Source of the DNA: Perkinsus chesapeaki
Taxonomy: Eukaryota > Perkinsozoa > Perkinsida > Perkinsidae
Direction of reading: 5' to 3'
Assembly (NCBI GenBank): GCA_013115145.1
Contig: JAAPAO010000039.1
Span: 39,013 to 103,012, forward strand
Length of the DNA stretch: 64,000 nucleotides
The notes beneath the pieces were generated by a model that was not told the origin of the DNA, made no database searches, and saw nothing but the letters and a program-made list of their open reading frames with translations. Of the stretch, positions 12,037 to 22,797 are shown one piece after another (within the stretch, counting starts at the first letter, position 1; each line of letters opens with the position of its first letter). A program made the translations under genes and the position numbers.

Positions 12037-15000
12037 ATGGCTCTCGAGTTGATAGCAAGGACCAATCGATGGTCGATGACCTGCTCGATTTGGTCTTTTC
12101 TGTATGTTATATTTCTTGTACTTTTCGCAGCATTTGCGATCTACTCAACAGCGTACACTTGTGTGAATGCCAAGGAGTCAATTGTCACGCATGTGAGCCC
12201 TCAACAGGTGAGACGTCTCAATGTGAAGTAGAATTATGAATCTGATATATATAACACTGAAATGTTATTGGTATATTTGATCCTAATATAATAGTAATGA
12301 GTGAACTAAACATTTATTATTCAATAATAAGATAATGATTATTCGATAATAATAGAACTATAATTTCATAATAACGCAGAAGGACTAGTTGACTACACCT
12401 GTGGATCTACCGATGGGTACAAATATAACTATTATCATTCGACTGTATCATACGCGTCGATGCATCCGAGCTCGAACCGTGCTCGACGAGCAGTGCTCGT
12501 GGAAAGTCATGGAGTGGTTTCTAACAGAAAAATCGTAGCTTCTGCGCAAATTGAATAGAAAGTATGTCCCCAGAGATATAATGGAGCGTATGTGGCTTTT
12601 GGAAAGATACCGTACTGTCGGAATTTCGGTAAAGTATCCCCAGCGTAATGGTGAATTTGTGTCTGACTAATTGCTCGATTCTCAGTTAATGGATCTGGCC
12701 GCCCATCTTGGCGTAGCAATCTTTCTCCCTGTTAATCCAGTAAGAGCGTCCTGGGTTGTGGCGATAATAATAGCTATTATCCTCCCCATCGCTGCAGTAT
12801 TTGGTATCATATACCATTGCAGCTCGACAGTGAGGTGAGAAGGGAACGATACTCCGTGTGTGGTAGAGGGAGATGATTTTGGGGAGATGTCTAACAGACC
12901 ATTTATTCTGCTTTCGGCCACCCACTTTTCCACGGTCTTCAAAACTCCTTTGAAGCGTGGTGATGATTAATCAATTATTCGAATTGGCCCAACTGATCTC
13001 TCTAAAAGCACCAACCTATTTGATCCGATTATGCGACGGAATTCTCGTTGAATGCGTCCTCGTTCCTTCAATTTCCTCCGGAAGCCGACACTGAATTTTG
13101 GAAGGGACAGAAACACATCTGAATCTCCTTTGCAGCTGCTCTCTGAAGTTCTAGTCGATCCTCGAGAATCCCTACGTTCCGGCACTACATCTTTAGATCC
13201 ACGAAGCCCTGGAAGTATATCGTCGGTGGTACCTTCTGGGGCCTCCTGCTCCTCACTTTCGTTGGCGCCCTGTTGGTGGGCGGCACAGGCATCGGTATGT
13301 CGATTATTGGCAAGCTCAGCATGGAGGAAATTCAACGCGTGGTGAGTTGACGGCAGTCCGCTGCTCGGGCGGCGGCGGCGGAGGTGTTTGTCAGATTGAA
13401 GAGCATCCGGATATTGCTTTGGCTCTGATAACTCTGAGGCTCATCAAGGATTATCACGTCACGATTCCGTAAGTTCAAGCATGGCTTTCTCCTCAACCCG
13501 TCCGTAGACGGGATCTTCTGGCAAAGCGTCAAAACGCCGCACTGTTAGAAATAGCTCGTTCAGCCTCAAGATTGAGATTGCGACTATTTTCCTTGATAAC
13601 ACGGTTACCTGCGGACATTCTAGGTCTCCGCAGCTCCGCAATTTATCCATCGAAACGAGCCGTTCGGTAAGAAAAATTAAATCACAAATTCAGACATGTG
13701 CATGAAATGATACCATGCTTTGAGGACCTCAGCAATGAGCGATGTTTACTTCTATGAGATTCACTTTTGTCTTCGGTTTCATACTGTAAAACAGTGAGAC
13801 TAGAACTGGAACTACGACAATTGTGCAGCGACGTAACGCGCAAGCTTCCACCGGCTGTTTTTTGTGACAATATTATTTGTTATATTAATAAGATATTAAT
13901 ACTTTCTCTTAATTCATAATATTGCTTTGTATTTCTGGAAAAGTACCGCTCTGGTAGTAGCACTGTCGATACGGCGTTATTTCTACAACAAGCACTTTCA
14001 AATTAATGCAATTGCAACGTAGCAAAGATTAATACATTGTCGACGTTACTTTATTAAACGGCATTATGCGGCATGTGTGTAGTGATAAGAGGGCATAATT
14101 TACGCCCTCTTATCGCCGCACATCCATGTCACTGGTATATGCGTTGTGCAATGGTAACATAGGAAGCCCTTTTCAGAGTTGAGGAGCTCGAAAAGGTCGT
14201 GGAAAGATTCACTGAGGCACGCTGCAGTTCATACCCTTTGGGCATCACCTGCTCAAGGCCCCTCATTCGAGAGATCAAGTGCACCGGGCTGGATGGTGAG
14301 GCGTCTGAAGCCGGGAGTGGTCGCTGCATAGCTCCTCTCAGACCTATCCGAGCAGTTTTCAGACGTTATCACTGCAGTGTGCTCGACGGTTCCCTCGGTT
14401 GAAGGATTTCCGCTACAACAAAGAGACTGTGCAGCATGTCTGGAGTTGGTTGGTCCTTCAGAAGTCTCCAATGTGAGGGTTGGGTTTTGAACAGCCGTCT
14501 TGAGAGCAATTTCGGCAGTGCTTCGTTTTTGGTGGAACTTACCTCGCCAACTTCTCTTCTACAAAAAGAATAAAAAACCTTTCCCGTCGTCGACTTGTCT
14601 TTTATGAAGAAGGAATAAAAACATCACTTCTGGTCCAGCAGCAGTCCTTTCCCGACTTCTGCCGCGTTGCTGTCCACAAGGAGGCTGATGTCTCCAAGCA
14701 AATCTCCATCAGCTTTGAAGTTCCTTGCCACGGACTAACGTTGAACATCTTCAAATTTTCCAGGTTCTCTGTGCCTGCACCTCGCAACTTCGCGTATGGC
14801 TACAAGCCTTTTCAGCGGAGGACCAGCGAGAGTGGATGATAATTGGCGTTCAGAACGCGGTCATCTCCGGGATAGCTCTCACAGTTCTCGTATCTTGGAC
14901 AGTCTGGCAGGTATCTACCGGGTAGATTCTACCCCCGCACCCCGTGTCTCTGAATCGCCTCTTTTCACTTGTGTAGCGCTGGGGGCATGTTTGTCGTGGT

Positions 15001-15168
15001 GTGGTATAGGGGGACGTGAAATCAGTAAGGGGAGTTGCTAATAGTTATATTTCACCGTAGAGCGGCTTAGGACGCCAGAATTGGAAGGAATTTAGACCAA
15101 TGGAAGCCAGTGAGACATCGATTACTGATATTCTGGCTCGCTTTACTACCTCTGTGATGCTTCAGTGA
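12037..15168 (+). CDS. Four-helix membrane protein with Cys-rich loop, tandem copy B
   Basis: Eight phase-consistent exons: 12037-12207, 12686-12834, 13197-13341, 13395-13468, 14177-14295, 14342-14472, 14764-14910, 15061-15168, giving 347 residues. Helices: exon 1 (WSFLYVIFLVLFAAFAIYS), exon 2 (VVAIIIAIILPIAAVFGIIY), exon 3 (YIVGGTFWGLLLLTFVGALL), exon 7 (AVISGIALTVLVSWTVW). Exon 2 shares an F(I/L)PVNP motif with copy A, and the Cys loop aligns through CAAC/CTTC and the CAC/CLC before helix 4. Amino-acid identity to copy A is low by eye, but splice-site positions are conserved, so the duplication is old. The C-terminal tail (36 codons) is longer than in copy A. Probably a surface or vesicle membrane protein; ligand unknown. 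Confidence 0.72.
14090..14116. repeat. Short inverted repeat (11-bp arms)
   Basis: GATAAGAGGGC and GCCCTCTTATC face each other within intron 4 of copy B. Could form a small hairpin; no run of T follows it. Role unknown. Confidence 0.45.
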
Positions 15169-17200
15169 AGTGGCGGTTTCATGGTGGATTTTAGTGGCAC
15201 ACCTGAAATTCATCATCTTCGAAGTCCTAAGTTCTTGGTAGCCCTTTGGGTAATCCTCTTACATTCCTTCGTTCCGGACTATCGATCACTCTATAAGCGC
15301 CGTGAACAGTTATCGGTTATGGGAAGGAGTTGGATAGTTACTGTAGGAGTGTGTTTGTTACCATTGCGGAAACGTGGGCCATACAGTATTGTTCATCGAT
15401 CTGTCAAACTACCAGTCTGACGATGGAGAACGTATTCCTTCTCCTTACTCCTTTTCTTCACCTCTTTAGTGCGTAATAGGTTTGGGACCAGCAAAGAGAT
15501 GAATCCAATCTAATATGACTGTTTGTTAAAAAGTATTTTTTTCTCCATGCGTGCTTTTCCCCTAAAATTCACCGGCGCATCGGCAGAATAAGCTTGCATA
15601 GGTTGCGGAGATTTTTCTTGTTCATTTTTTATTCAGATATGGCATCGGCGGCAACTCCAAGAAGGTGGCTGGCATCGCAAACTCAGTACCTTCACTTGAG
15701 TGTATTTAAATTATATTTATTTCTGTGCTTTGTTGTAGAAGACGTATGTGATTGATTTCATTTTCATTGTCCTACCTTTGGGTTGTCAGTTTGAACAGTG
15801 ATGAACTGCAATGCTTGAGTGGACGCATCACTACCGGCACTCTCCAACAGCAACACTGTTGCTTGTTTACCGTGCAGATTCGTGGAAAACCTTCCAAGGA
15901 TTGTAGCCGATGTCAAAAGAGTTTGCTGAAACTCTTCACTGAATGTGAACGCTATGAACTTGAAAGATACACAGAAAGGATTGTGTCATGTCGCACTCAC
16001 AGCGTAGGATACGGTCTCACCAAAGAATCCCTTCGAAGCTTGGCTGGTGCGACGTTACCTGGCAATGCAATACAGCTTAGTGAACTTTGTAAGGTCATTA
16101 ATTAGATTATCGAAGTTGGATAACACCTGAACAAAGAGACAGCGAAACGAAACCACAGTATCGATCCAGTCGAGGGTGTTGCTGGCTGCCACCTCCAGAG
16201 AAGTACGAGCATCGCGCGTGTAGAGTCTACATGATAGTGTCCTCCTTGGCAATAAGTCCTTGCACCAGAGAGTTGTGGAATGGCAGTTAGTATATCGCAC
16301 GCAACCGGAAATGGCAATCGTTACGCATCAGACGGCTCAACTCGACTCGGCTCCCTTCACTTGCGCAGACATAGCTCAGCACGCCGGAGGGGAAAAGTAT
16401 CCTTCACAGGAGCCACGCGGTGCAAGTTAAATTACGACGCAAGTAGCCCGGGGATCAATTCTCATAACAATCAAGATAATGCTGAGTGGCACTTACTAAG
16501 TGCTGTCCCTTGGGTTCATTTCTCAACCTGCGATCGGTGTTATCGGTGACCTGCCTAGGACATGCGTGCTGTCCCCAAGAAGCGAAGTATCAATTCGTTG
16601 CCGGGTGTGTCTCCGATTATCTCCACTACTCCAAGTTTTCTAGACGCATATGTTAATGACTATTATCGAAGGCAGTGATCTTGAATATCCAAATTGTTCC
16701 AGAGTCCGGAATCCAGAGTTATGACGAATTTTGGCACGCCGTTACTCTGCAGTGATCAAGATCCAGTCTGAGTGGTCCTGACCTATGAGATCGGTCCTCC
16801 TCGTCTCTTAAAGAAAGATATATAGATGGGTCAAACGAATCAAAAAGCAAGGCGAAGTATCTTCCACTGGCACCTTAGATCCGCGAATCACATCGTGTGA
16901 CATCCGAGATGGGCATGCGTGCGTGACAGGGAGGGGGATTTGTTTGATTGCTTATCAATTACATCTATAATAGATGGTCTATTTCTGAGCTGTAGAAACC
17001 GACGCATGCCACTTCCGTTCCTTCTACTTTACCCGCTTCAGTGAATCACAAGACGAAAAACGAGCCAATGATTTCACTTGTGATAGAGCACACTTACTTT
17101 TCGAAGAAGCGTGTAGATGGTTTATTCGGCCTTATCAACTCTATCACCGACGTTACCTTTTCCCCTGTTTGTGTCAGCTTCCCGTAAAGTATCAATCTCA
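15169..17200. other. Gene-poor stretch, no supported feature
   Basis: Several short open frames occur on both strands, but none has a domain, consistent splice sites or a clear signal. Its 3' part must hold the promoter and any 5' leader exon of the secreted peptide gene at 17201. Confidence 0.35.
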
Positions 17201-17356
17201 ATGCGTTTCATCTACTACGGTATTATGATGGTGATTGTATCTATGTTCGATGCTGGAATTGTAGAGGCCTGCGATCCTAATGATATTCTCCCGTGTCCTG
17301 CCGGCTTCATTTGTACGAAGCAATTCGGAGACAGATACATATGCGTTAGAGTGTGA
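17201..17356 (+). CDS. Small secreted cysteine-rich peptide, copy 1
   Basis: 51-residue product. Residues 1-23 (MRFIYYGIMMVIVSMFDAGI) form a signal peptide; the mature part starts near ACDPND and has four cysteines spaced in CDPND..PCPAGFIC..YIC. The ATG at 17201 is preferred over an in-frame ATG at 17117 because an acceptor-like TGTCAG followed by CTTCCCGT precedes it, and the same arrangement precedes the paralogue at 62435. That acceptor may join an upstream non-coding exon or a trans-spliced leader (inference). No known family was recognised; size, secretion and Cys content would fit an effector, defence peptide or protease inhibitor, but none of these is shown. Confidence 0.6.
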   Translation: MRFIYYGIMMVIVSMFDAGIVEACDPNDILPCPAGFICTKQFGDRYICVRV

Positions 17357-19297
17357 TTGGACACAACCATTGATCGTCTTTGCTGTATAACTGCGTTTTG
17401 GTCGCCTTTCCCCAGTAGACTTCCATCGCAGTCGGTCTCTGTACAGTGGAAGGCCTCTTCCACTGATCCCTACTTTCCGTCTACTCTGCACAGAGCTGCA
17501 CGAAATGGTCTGGTTCCACGAAACCACTTAGGACCATCAAACATACTAAGTATCATCGTCATTAGTCCACGCACTCGAGTGCTTATAATATACGGAGTTG
17601 AGTTACAATGAGTGCGTGGGTAATTAAGTAACGCCACAGTTAAAGGACTTCCGATACGAATTGTGTAAACGAAGACAAGATATATAAGTTGTATCATATA
17701 GCTCATGAACGATAGGCGAGAGCAAGGTTAGTTTCCTCGTATCCACAAGGGCTCACAAGAAACTGGTTTAGTCTAGTCGATCCACTGAACTTCGAAAAGG
17801 GTATTCCCGATGCCGTTTTCCCAGGGACACCAAACACAACGAGTCAAATGTTGTTAGTCAAGATGTCGAACGTCCTTGTTGCAGGTCCCATCGGAATATA
17901 AAGTGGCTTTCTGAGAAAAGCTGGGGACATTCGGAACGTAGACTTGTCGTATCAGGCCTTGTTTGCTCTTTGCACGTGCGTGTATGTGGATAATGTCAAT
18001 AACAATCACTTACAACTTGGTCGTTTCAGCAGATCGCAATGTATATCGACCGTTGGTAGATACAGGTATATCGCCTCCCTGGGAGACGATAGGACCTAGG
18101 GCCTATGCCTCATGTAACTGACATTGCGTGATGAGGGATCATCAGTGAAGCCACCCGTGTCCGAGGCATCACTGTTGCATGACACACTGGATCTAGGATA
18201 GTCCCGCGATTCTCCGTTTTCCTTCAGGGAAGCGGGCCTCCATCGCAATACAGGTATGCAACCCTCTCAGAGGCTAGACAGGATAGGCTAACCCCTTCGG
18301 CGGTGGATTGCAAAACTGCGTTTCGCGGTGTCTACAACTTACAGTATGCATGCTCGTGAATGTTATAGCGGTTGATCAGTCCTCTTGAACCGACTCCGAT
18401 TCGAGCCTGGGCCAACAGCCTGTGTACACAATGTGGAACTCACGGGTGAGCCAGAGGCGTTTTATACGAAGTTGTGACATGTCTTGGACTCTAATTTTCT
18501 AAATGACACCAAACGAACTCGGCAGCCTCAACTTCCAACAATGCAAGTTCGACAATGGTTGGTGAGGGGAGACTTATCGTATCCGGAATTTCTGGCTTTC
18601 TCTGAAAAAGACTGAATTGGCACTTCATGGCCCCATTGAGATAGTGTCGTGGTTACCAAGCAAGTATTATTCATTTTATCATTCCTCGTGTTATTAAATA
18701 TCATTGCTTGTTTATCGTCATTCACTCTCTTTTCTCTCCCCCTAAGACTGGATCTAGCACAACTTTGTGGCGGTACAGGAAACACCAGATTGAAGCATAT
18801 TCAACTGCTGCCTAATCGGTTGCTGTTTTACTGTTCTTCATAGCCGCCATTCGTTTAGCCTTCTCCCGGAATTCCGGTACATCCTGAAAACAACATCAAC
18901 AATTGAGCTCTTTATTCTCATTAAATTTCCTAACGACACTCGCTGTGTGTGAAGTGTAAAATATTAGCACCTGTATGGTGTATTAAAAACATCGTTAAAA
19001 TGAGTAAGTGTACGCATAGTAAGCATAGTAGTAAAGAAATAGTATAAGCCATACAAGCAGTTTGCTTGAAGGTGAGTAAGCGTATTTTGCGATTGCGTTT
19101 ATCATTGCACTCACCAGTCAACTCAGTGCAGATTACCGGGGAAGTTCGGCGGGAAAATTTGCCACAGTTTCGTATCCAGCTTGGATAAAGTCGAACATGC
19201 CACTATGGATATCCATTTCTGTTGTGAATCATCTCAAGTGACATGCCTTGCCGGCCAAGACATCCTCTACTGTTCGGGAGTATCTCCCAGCGATGAT
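17357..19297. other. Gene-poor stretch with one signal-peptide-like open frame
   Basis: Positions 17384-17440 resemble the 54-bp tandem unit at 62651-62820, extending the similarity between the two secreted-peptide loci past the stop codon. An open frame at 18649-18843 (+) starts MVTKQVLFILSFLVLLNIIA, a plausible signal peptide or membrane helix, but has no other support. A B-box-like CGATTCGAGCC lies near 18392. Confidence 0.35.
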
Positions 19298-20434
19298 CTA
19301 CAACCATTTCAAAACGAGCTCTGATATGCCGCTCACAGGAAGTTTTTCGAAACTCGTCATAGCCGTCCCACTCAGCAGCAGCTGGAGCCATTTCCGCATG
19401 ACCGCAACATATAGACAGTTGGATGATGAATCACTCACTTCTCCTTTCCGCAACATTCCCGTATCTTTGACGTAAACTGGCGGGGTGATGAACAAATCTT
19501 GGAACTGTAGAGCTCGGTTGAACAACGGCTTCACACAGGAATCATAAACGCAGCTGCACGCCGCAAAATCGTTGAGACACAGGAACACCTGGAGGAGAAA
19601 AGTTGAGAGAAAGTCGGTATGAGGAGGGCACTACCTCAATTAAGGGGCGATAGAAATTATGGTAAGGAAGCCAGAAAAAAACGATATTGAAGAACGGTTC
19701 GGCAACCAGAAGGCAGTCGAAGATCGCCCAGTACATGAGGAGCTCCTGAGAGGAAAACGGTCACAGTGAATTGACGTCCTACTGAAAGATGGAGCATCGG
19801 ATATACTCCTGGTCACAGAGTGTGACTCGAACGGGAAGGTTCGTTTAATAATAAGTACGGGACTCATCAGAAATGCCCTCCCGGCCACTAGAACAATCAG
19901 GAAGTCCTGCAGTTTCATCGCTACGCTGCTAGCACGGAACCGAGTTGGCAATAAAATAATATTATAGGTCCCTCAGCAACTACCTTCAAAAAGTCATAGA
20001 GAAATGCTGAAGACCTCTCGGAAGGAATGTATTTAATGCTTTCTTTCCTTCATAAATATATAACATACTTTTAGGCATGCTCTGCGGCGGCCACTACAGT
20101 TGATAAATTCTAGAACAATTACTTGTCAAATTTCCATTGTATGTCCTCGACCGAATTAGGAGCACTTTCCAACGCCCGAAGTAGACATTTCCGTGAAGCT
20201 AGATGGCCCCCTGACTACCTTTCCTGCCGCTGTGATCTCCGATGGTGAATCCTTGGATAGCAACTGCACAGTTCTATATAAAGGATAAACAGCTCCGATC
20301 ATATTCGAAATCGGAGATACAAATACACCAGTTAGGAGTGATAGAACAATCACCAGGTAAGCAACGCCGGCGAGGAGCAGGAAAACCTGATGACCAAACA
20401 CGTCGTTTGGGCAACGCGGCTCGGAAATTTCCAT
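19298..20434 (-). CDS. TB2/DP1/HVA22 family (REEP/Yop1-like) ER membrane protein
   Basis: Three exons in phase 0: 20434-20219, 19745-19635, 19588-19298, about 205 residues. Exon 1 has a hydrophobic stretch (VFLLLAGVAYLVIVLSLLTG) then ISNMIGAVYPLYRTVQLL, matching the family's NLIGFxYPAYxSxKAIE block. Exon 2 reads LLMYWAIFDCLLVAEPFF then NIVFFWLPYHNFY, matching the W..YW..Y..F...E hairpin segment. Exon 3 (VFLCLNDFAACSCVYDSCVK) ends the domain, like the WLxxPxTxGAxxxYxxFVxP block. Family members insert hairpins in the ER membrane and shape tubules. The C-terminus is uncertain: a GTGAGT donor at about 19441 could splice the tail to another frame. The first intron contains repeat copy 2 (20011-20206), ending 12 bp before exon 1. 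Confidence 0.72.
20011..20206 (+). mobile_element. Non-autonomous repeat element, copy 2
   Basis: Shares ordered blocks with 7451-7722 (see there). It lies in intron 1 of the TB2/DP1-like gene and its right end is only 12 bp from the exon 1 donor on the other strand. Confidence 0.7.
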
Positions 20435-21354
20435 TTAAGAAGCTCCGACGGATGGGATTCTTGCAAGTGTTTGGTAGTAAAAAACTGACAACCCTTGCCG
20501 CCAATTGCCTAGTGTTGAAAGATTTGGTTAGGCTGTCACAGTTGGTTCGCGGAAAAACACGAAAATGTGAGCTTAAGGGGCTCGCAAAAATCAAGGGCAA
20601 TTTTGGGAACTTCCACCAACTATGATCACAGTACATATCACCGATGAAAACTACGTCTATTGACATTTACCGATTTTTATGTATCCCCTCGGAACCTTTT
20701 CAGTGGACCTCGTATTGGTATGGTCAAAAGGCGTTGCTCGTGGAGTCAACAAAGCAGCTTCGAGGAGTAGCTATTGTTATAAAATCATTCGACTTTGCCT
20801 TTTCACAATAAATTATCTTATTAGTTTACACTTTTAGAAATATCTCTATATTACCATTCCTCTATTGGCTATATGCTTGATCGTTTCTCTTACAGTATAC
20901 CAACAATGGTTATAGTTCGTAATCCTTATAACCCACTTTTATGCACCTCCCCCATCAGGAGCCTCCACCCTTCCCCCACTACCGGTGTCAAGTGCAACCT
21001 CTCCGCCGCGGTGCTGATGGTAGCATTACCGCCCAACCGAGCGTTCCATGTCTGAATCCGACCTCCTATATTTTCTTCGAGACTCGACAGCCTTGTGAAC
21101 AGACTTTCTTCCATCACTTTTCAAACTACCAAAGAGCAGGTATCATTCGACCTGAATTAATCATGCTTACAAAAAATATTAAGAAAATTATTTCGATTTT
21201 TTTTGGTTGAAAATATGCTGCAAAGAAATTTTCGAAAGAAACGCTGGCGATTTCTGAGCTGTACCGATGAGACTAAACATACTTCCCAACTGTGTAACTC
21301 AACGCGGCTGGAAATACTGCCTTCATAATAAACATGAGCTATACACCGGAGCTA
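20435..21354. other. Spacer with no supported gene
   Basis: Upstream of the TB2/DP1-like gene and downstream of the aspartic protease gene, both on the minus strand. The protease may have a further 3' exon here (acceptor-like sequence near 21325), because its last exon ends early for the family. Nothing else recognised. Confidence 0.35.
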
Positions 21355-22462
21355 TTAAAGACACCAACTTTCCGCGTATGAATGAAAGAACGGTGCTCCG
21401 AAGATCGCAGCAGTCCTGCGTTTGTCGTGTGGCTCATAAGCGAGGATCATCACTTCGCATTCTCTCTCCGTCCATCGGCAGTAGCTGTAGGGAGGCATCT
21501 TAACCGACACCATCCTGGACGACTCTGTGCCGACGTGAAAGAGCAGGGTGGGCGGATAGTCGGCGGCGGAAGATTTGATGAAAAGTTCATCTTCAGCCAC
21601 CATGCGGTACATTACCTTCATTTTCAATTCGGTGAAACCTCGTCGCTTGAGAGCAGCTGTGAGCAGTCCCACTATACGGTTGATGAGCTCAGTATTAGGC
21701 GTAACAATCGGAGCATCTCCGGTGTCGAAAATGACGGAGAATGTGGCGTCGGGAGGAACGGGATAATTAAAAGGTGTTCGAGAAACCAAGTTCCCAGAGG
21801 CGTCCAAAAAACTGACCGAATCCAGCCAAGAGTGGGGGTACGTTAGTGCCCCATCATTCGGCTCACAACTTCGCCGCTTCGGTCTTCCAGCCGGGAGCCC
21901 AGAGTCAGGACCCCAGATGGCCAATCCCAGGTATTCCCGCAAGACTGAGTTTCGAGTTTGTATGACTTATATGGTATTATCCTCCTCCATATCAGCGTTT
22001 CTAAAGTGCTTCCCTCATCGGGTAGGAGGGCTGGCGATAGGCCGAAGAGAGCTCGGGGCCGCCCTTGGGCATGACAGGAAATTGCTCGGCTCACAAGAAA
22101 GGGGAAATTTTCAACGACACGATCACCTAGGCGAACCGAGCCGAAGCGTCGAATGCCCTCTAGAACGACTCCGTCGTGAAATCTCTGTAATGTGACAGGC
22201 TCACTGGTGAAGTTGCAAGTCAGACCGGCGAAGCATCCGGCTTGATGAGCTTGGCAGGACCCGACACCGAAGATACTTTCATACCATTCTCATCGAGGAC
22301 GGACAAGACAGGCGAGCCGGAATCTAGAGCAACTCGAACAGGTTGATCGTTAATGTTGATAGTAGCGTAGCCCAGTTCGATCGGCATCACTAAGGGCGCA
22401 GGGTTGGGGGCCAAAGACGAATAGGAGGGTCGTATTATTGCGGTAAGGATTGCAGAAAGCAT
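21355..22462 (-). CDS. Pepsin-like aspartic protease (family A1), reading frame disrupted
   Basis: Exon 1 (22462-22285) begins with a probable signal peptide (MLSAILTAIIRPSYSSLA) and carries the first catalytic motif in VRVALDSGSPVLSV (DSG). A 42-nt intron joins in phase to 22240, where CNFTSEPVTL, a FGSVRLGD strand pair and ALFGLSP (like GIxGLxP) follow, then SGVLTLGSRLEDRSGE. The second catalytic motif is in FSVIFDTGDAPIVTPNTELI (DTG), and the C-terminal TAAIFGAPFFHSY resembles ILGxxFLRxYY. Both catalytic Asp residues are therefore present. Between the GVLTLG block and the DTG block the frame changes near a GGGG run (CCCC on the plus strand, 21849-21852); no intron tested gives the right phase. 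This may be an assembly indel, an unusual intron or a real frameshift. Expected location: secretory pathway or food vacuole. Confidence 0.65.
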
Positions 22463-22797
22463 GGTGATATAGCTGAGGGAGACAAACGAAGTTTATGAAA
22501 GAGATGTCGATGCGAGCGAGTCGCCGAAAGTGGCTACATTCGATCCTGGAATCAATTGCAGCTTAGGCTAGGGTGCTTAGCATAGATAACAATTTAAGAT
22601 GCCTACGATACTGAAGCAGTAATAGAGTAAATTTATAATGAAAAAATAGTAAGTGAATTTCCAGATGGTGAAGAACGAGATACACACATGAGACTGGTAA
22701 CGCGCGTAGAGAAAAGTTAGGGAAAAGCAAGATGTCACAAGTGAGCAAGGTGCTAATAGGTTGCAATCATGATGGATCCTAGTTGAGCTCTCTTACT
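22463..22797. other. Divergent intergenic region
   Basis: 335 bp between the minus-strand protease and the plus-strand BT1-like gene; probably holds both promoters. No motif assigned. An in-frame TTG at 22783 precedes the BT1 start but is not used here as a start. Confidence 0.35.

Noticed and set aside
14641-14760. Extra loop exon in four-helix copy B (QQSFPDFCRVAVHKEADVSK)
   Set aside because: It is open and flanked by an acceptor, but the paralogue joins the neighbouring exons directly, and the alignment across that junction (VGPSEVSN to VLCAC) is continuous without it.
19817-19918. Candidate first exon (MKLQDFLIVLVAGRAFLMS) for the TB2/DP1-like gene
   Set aside because: It would also join in phase, but the exon at 20434-20219 carries the true family N-terminal block, so this stretch is taken as intron sequence.
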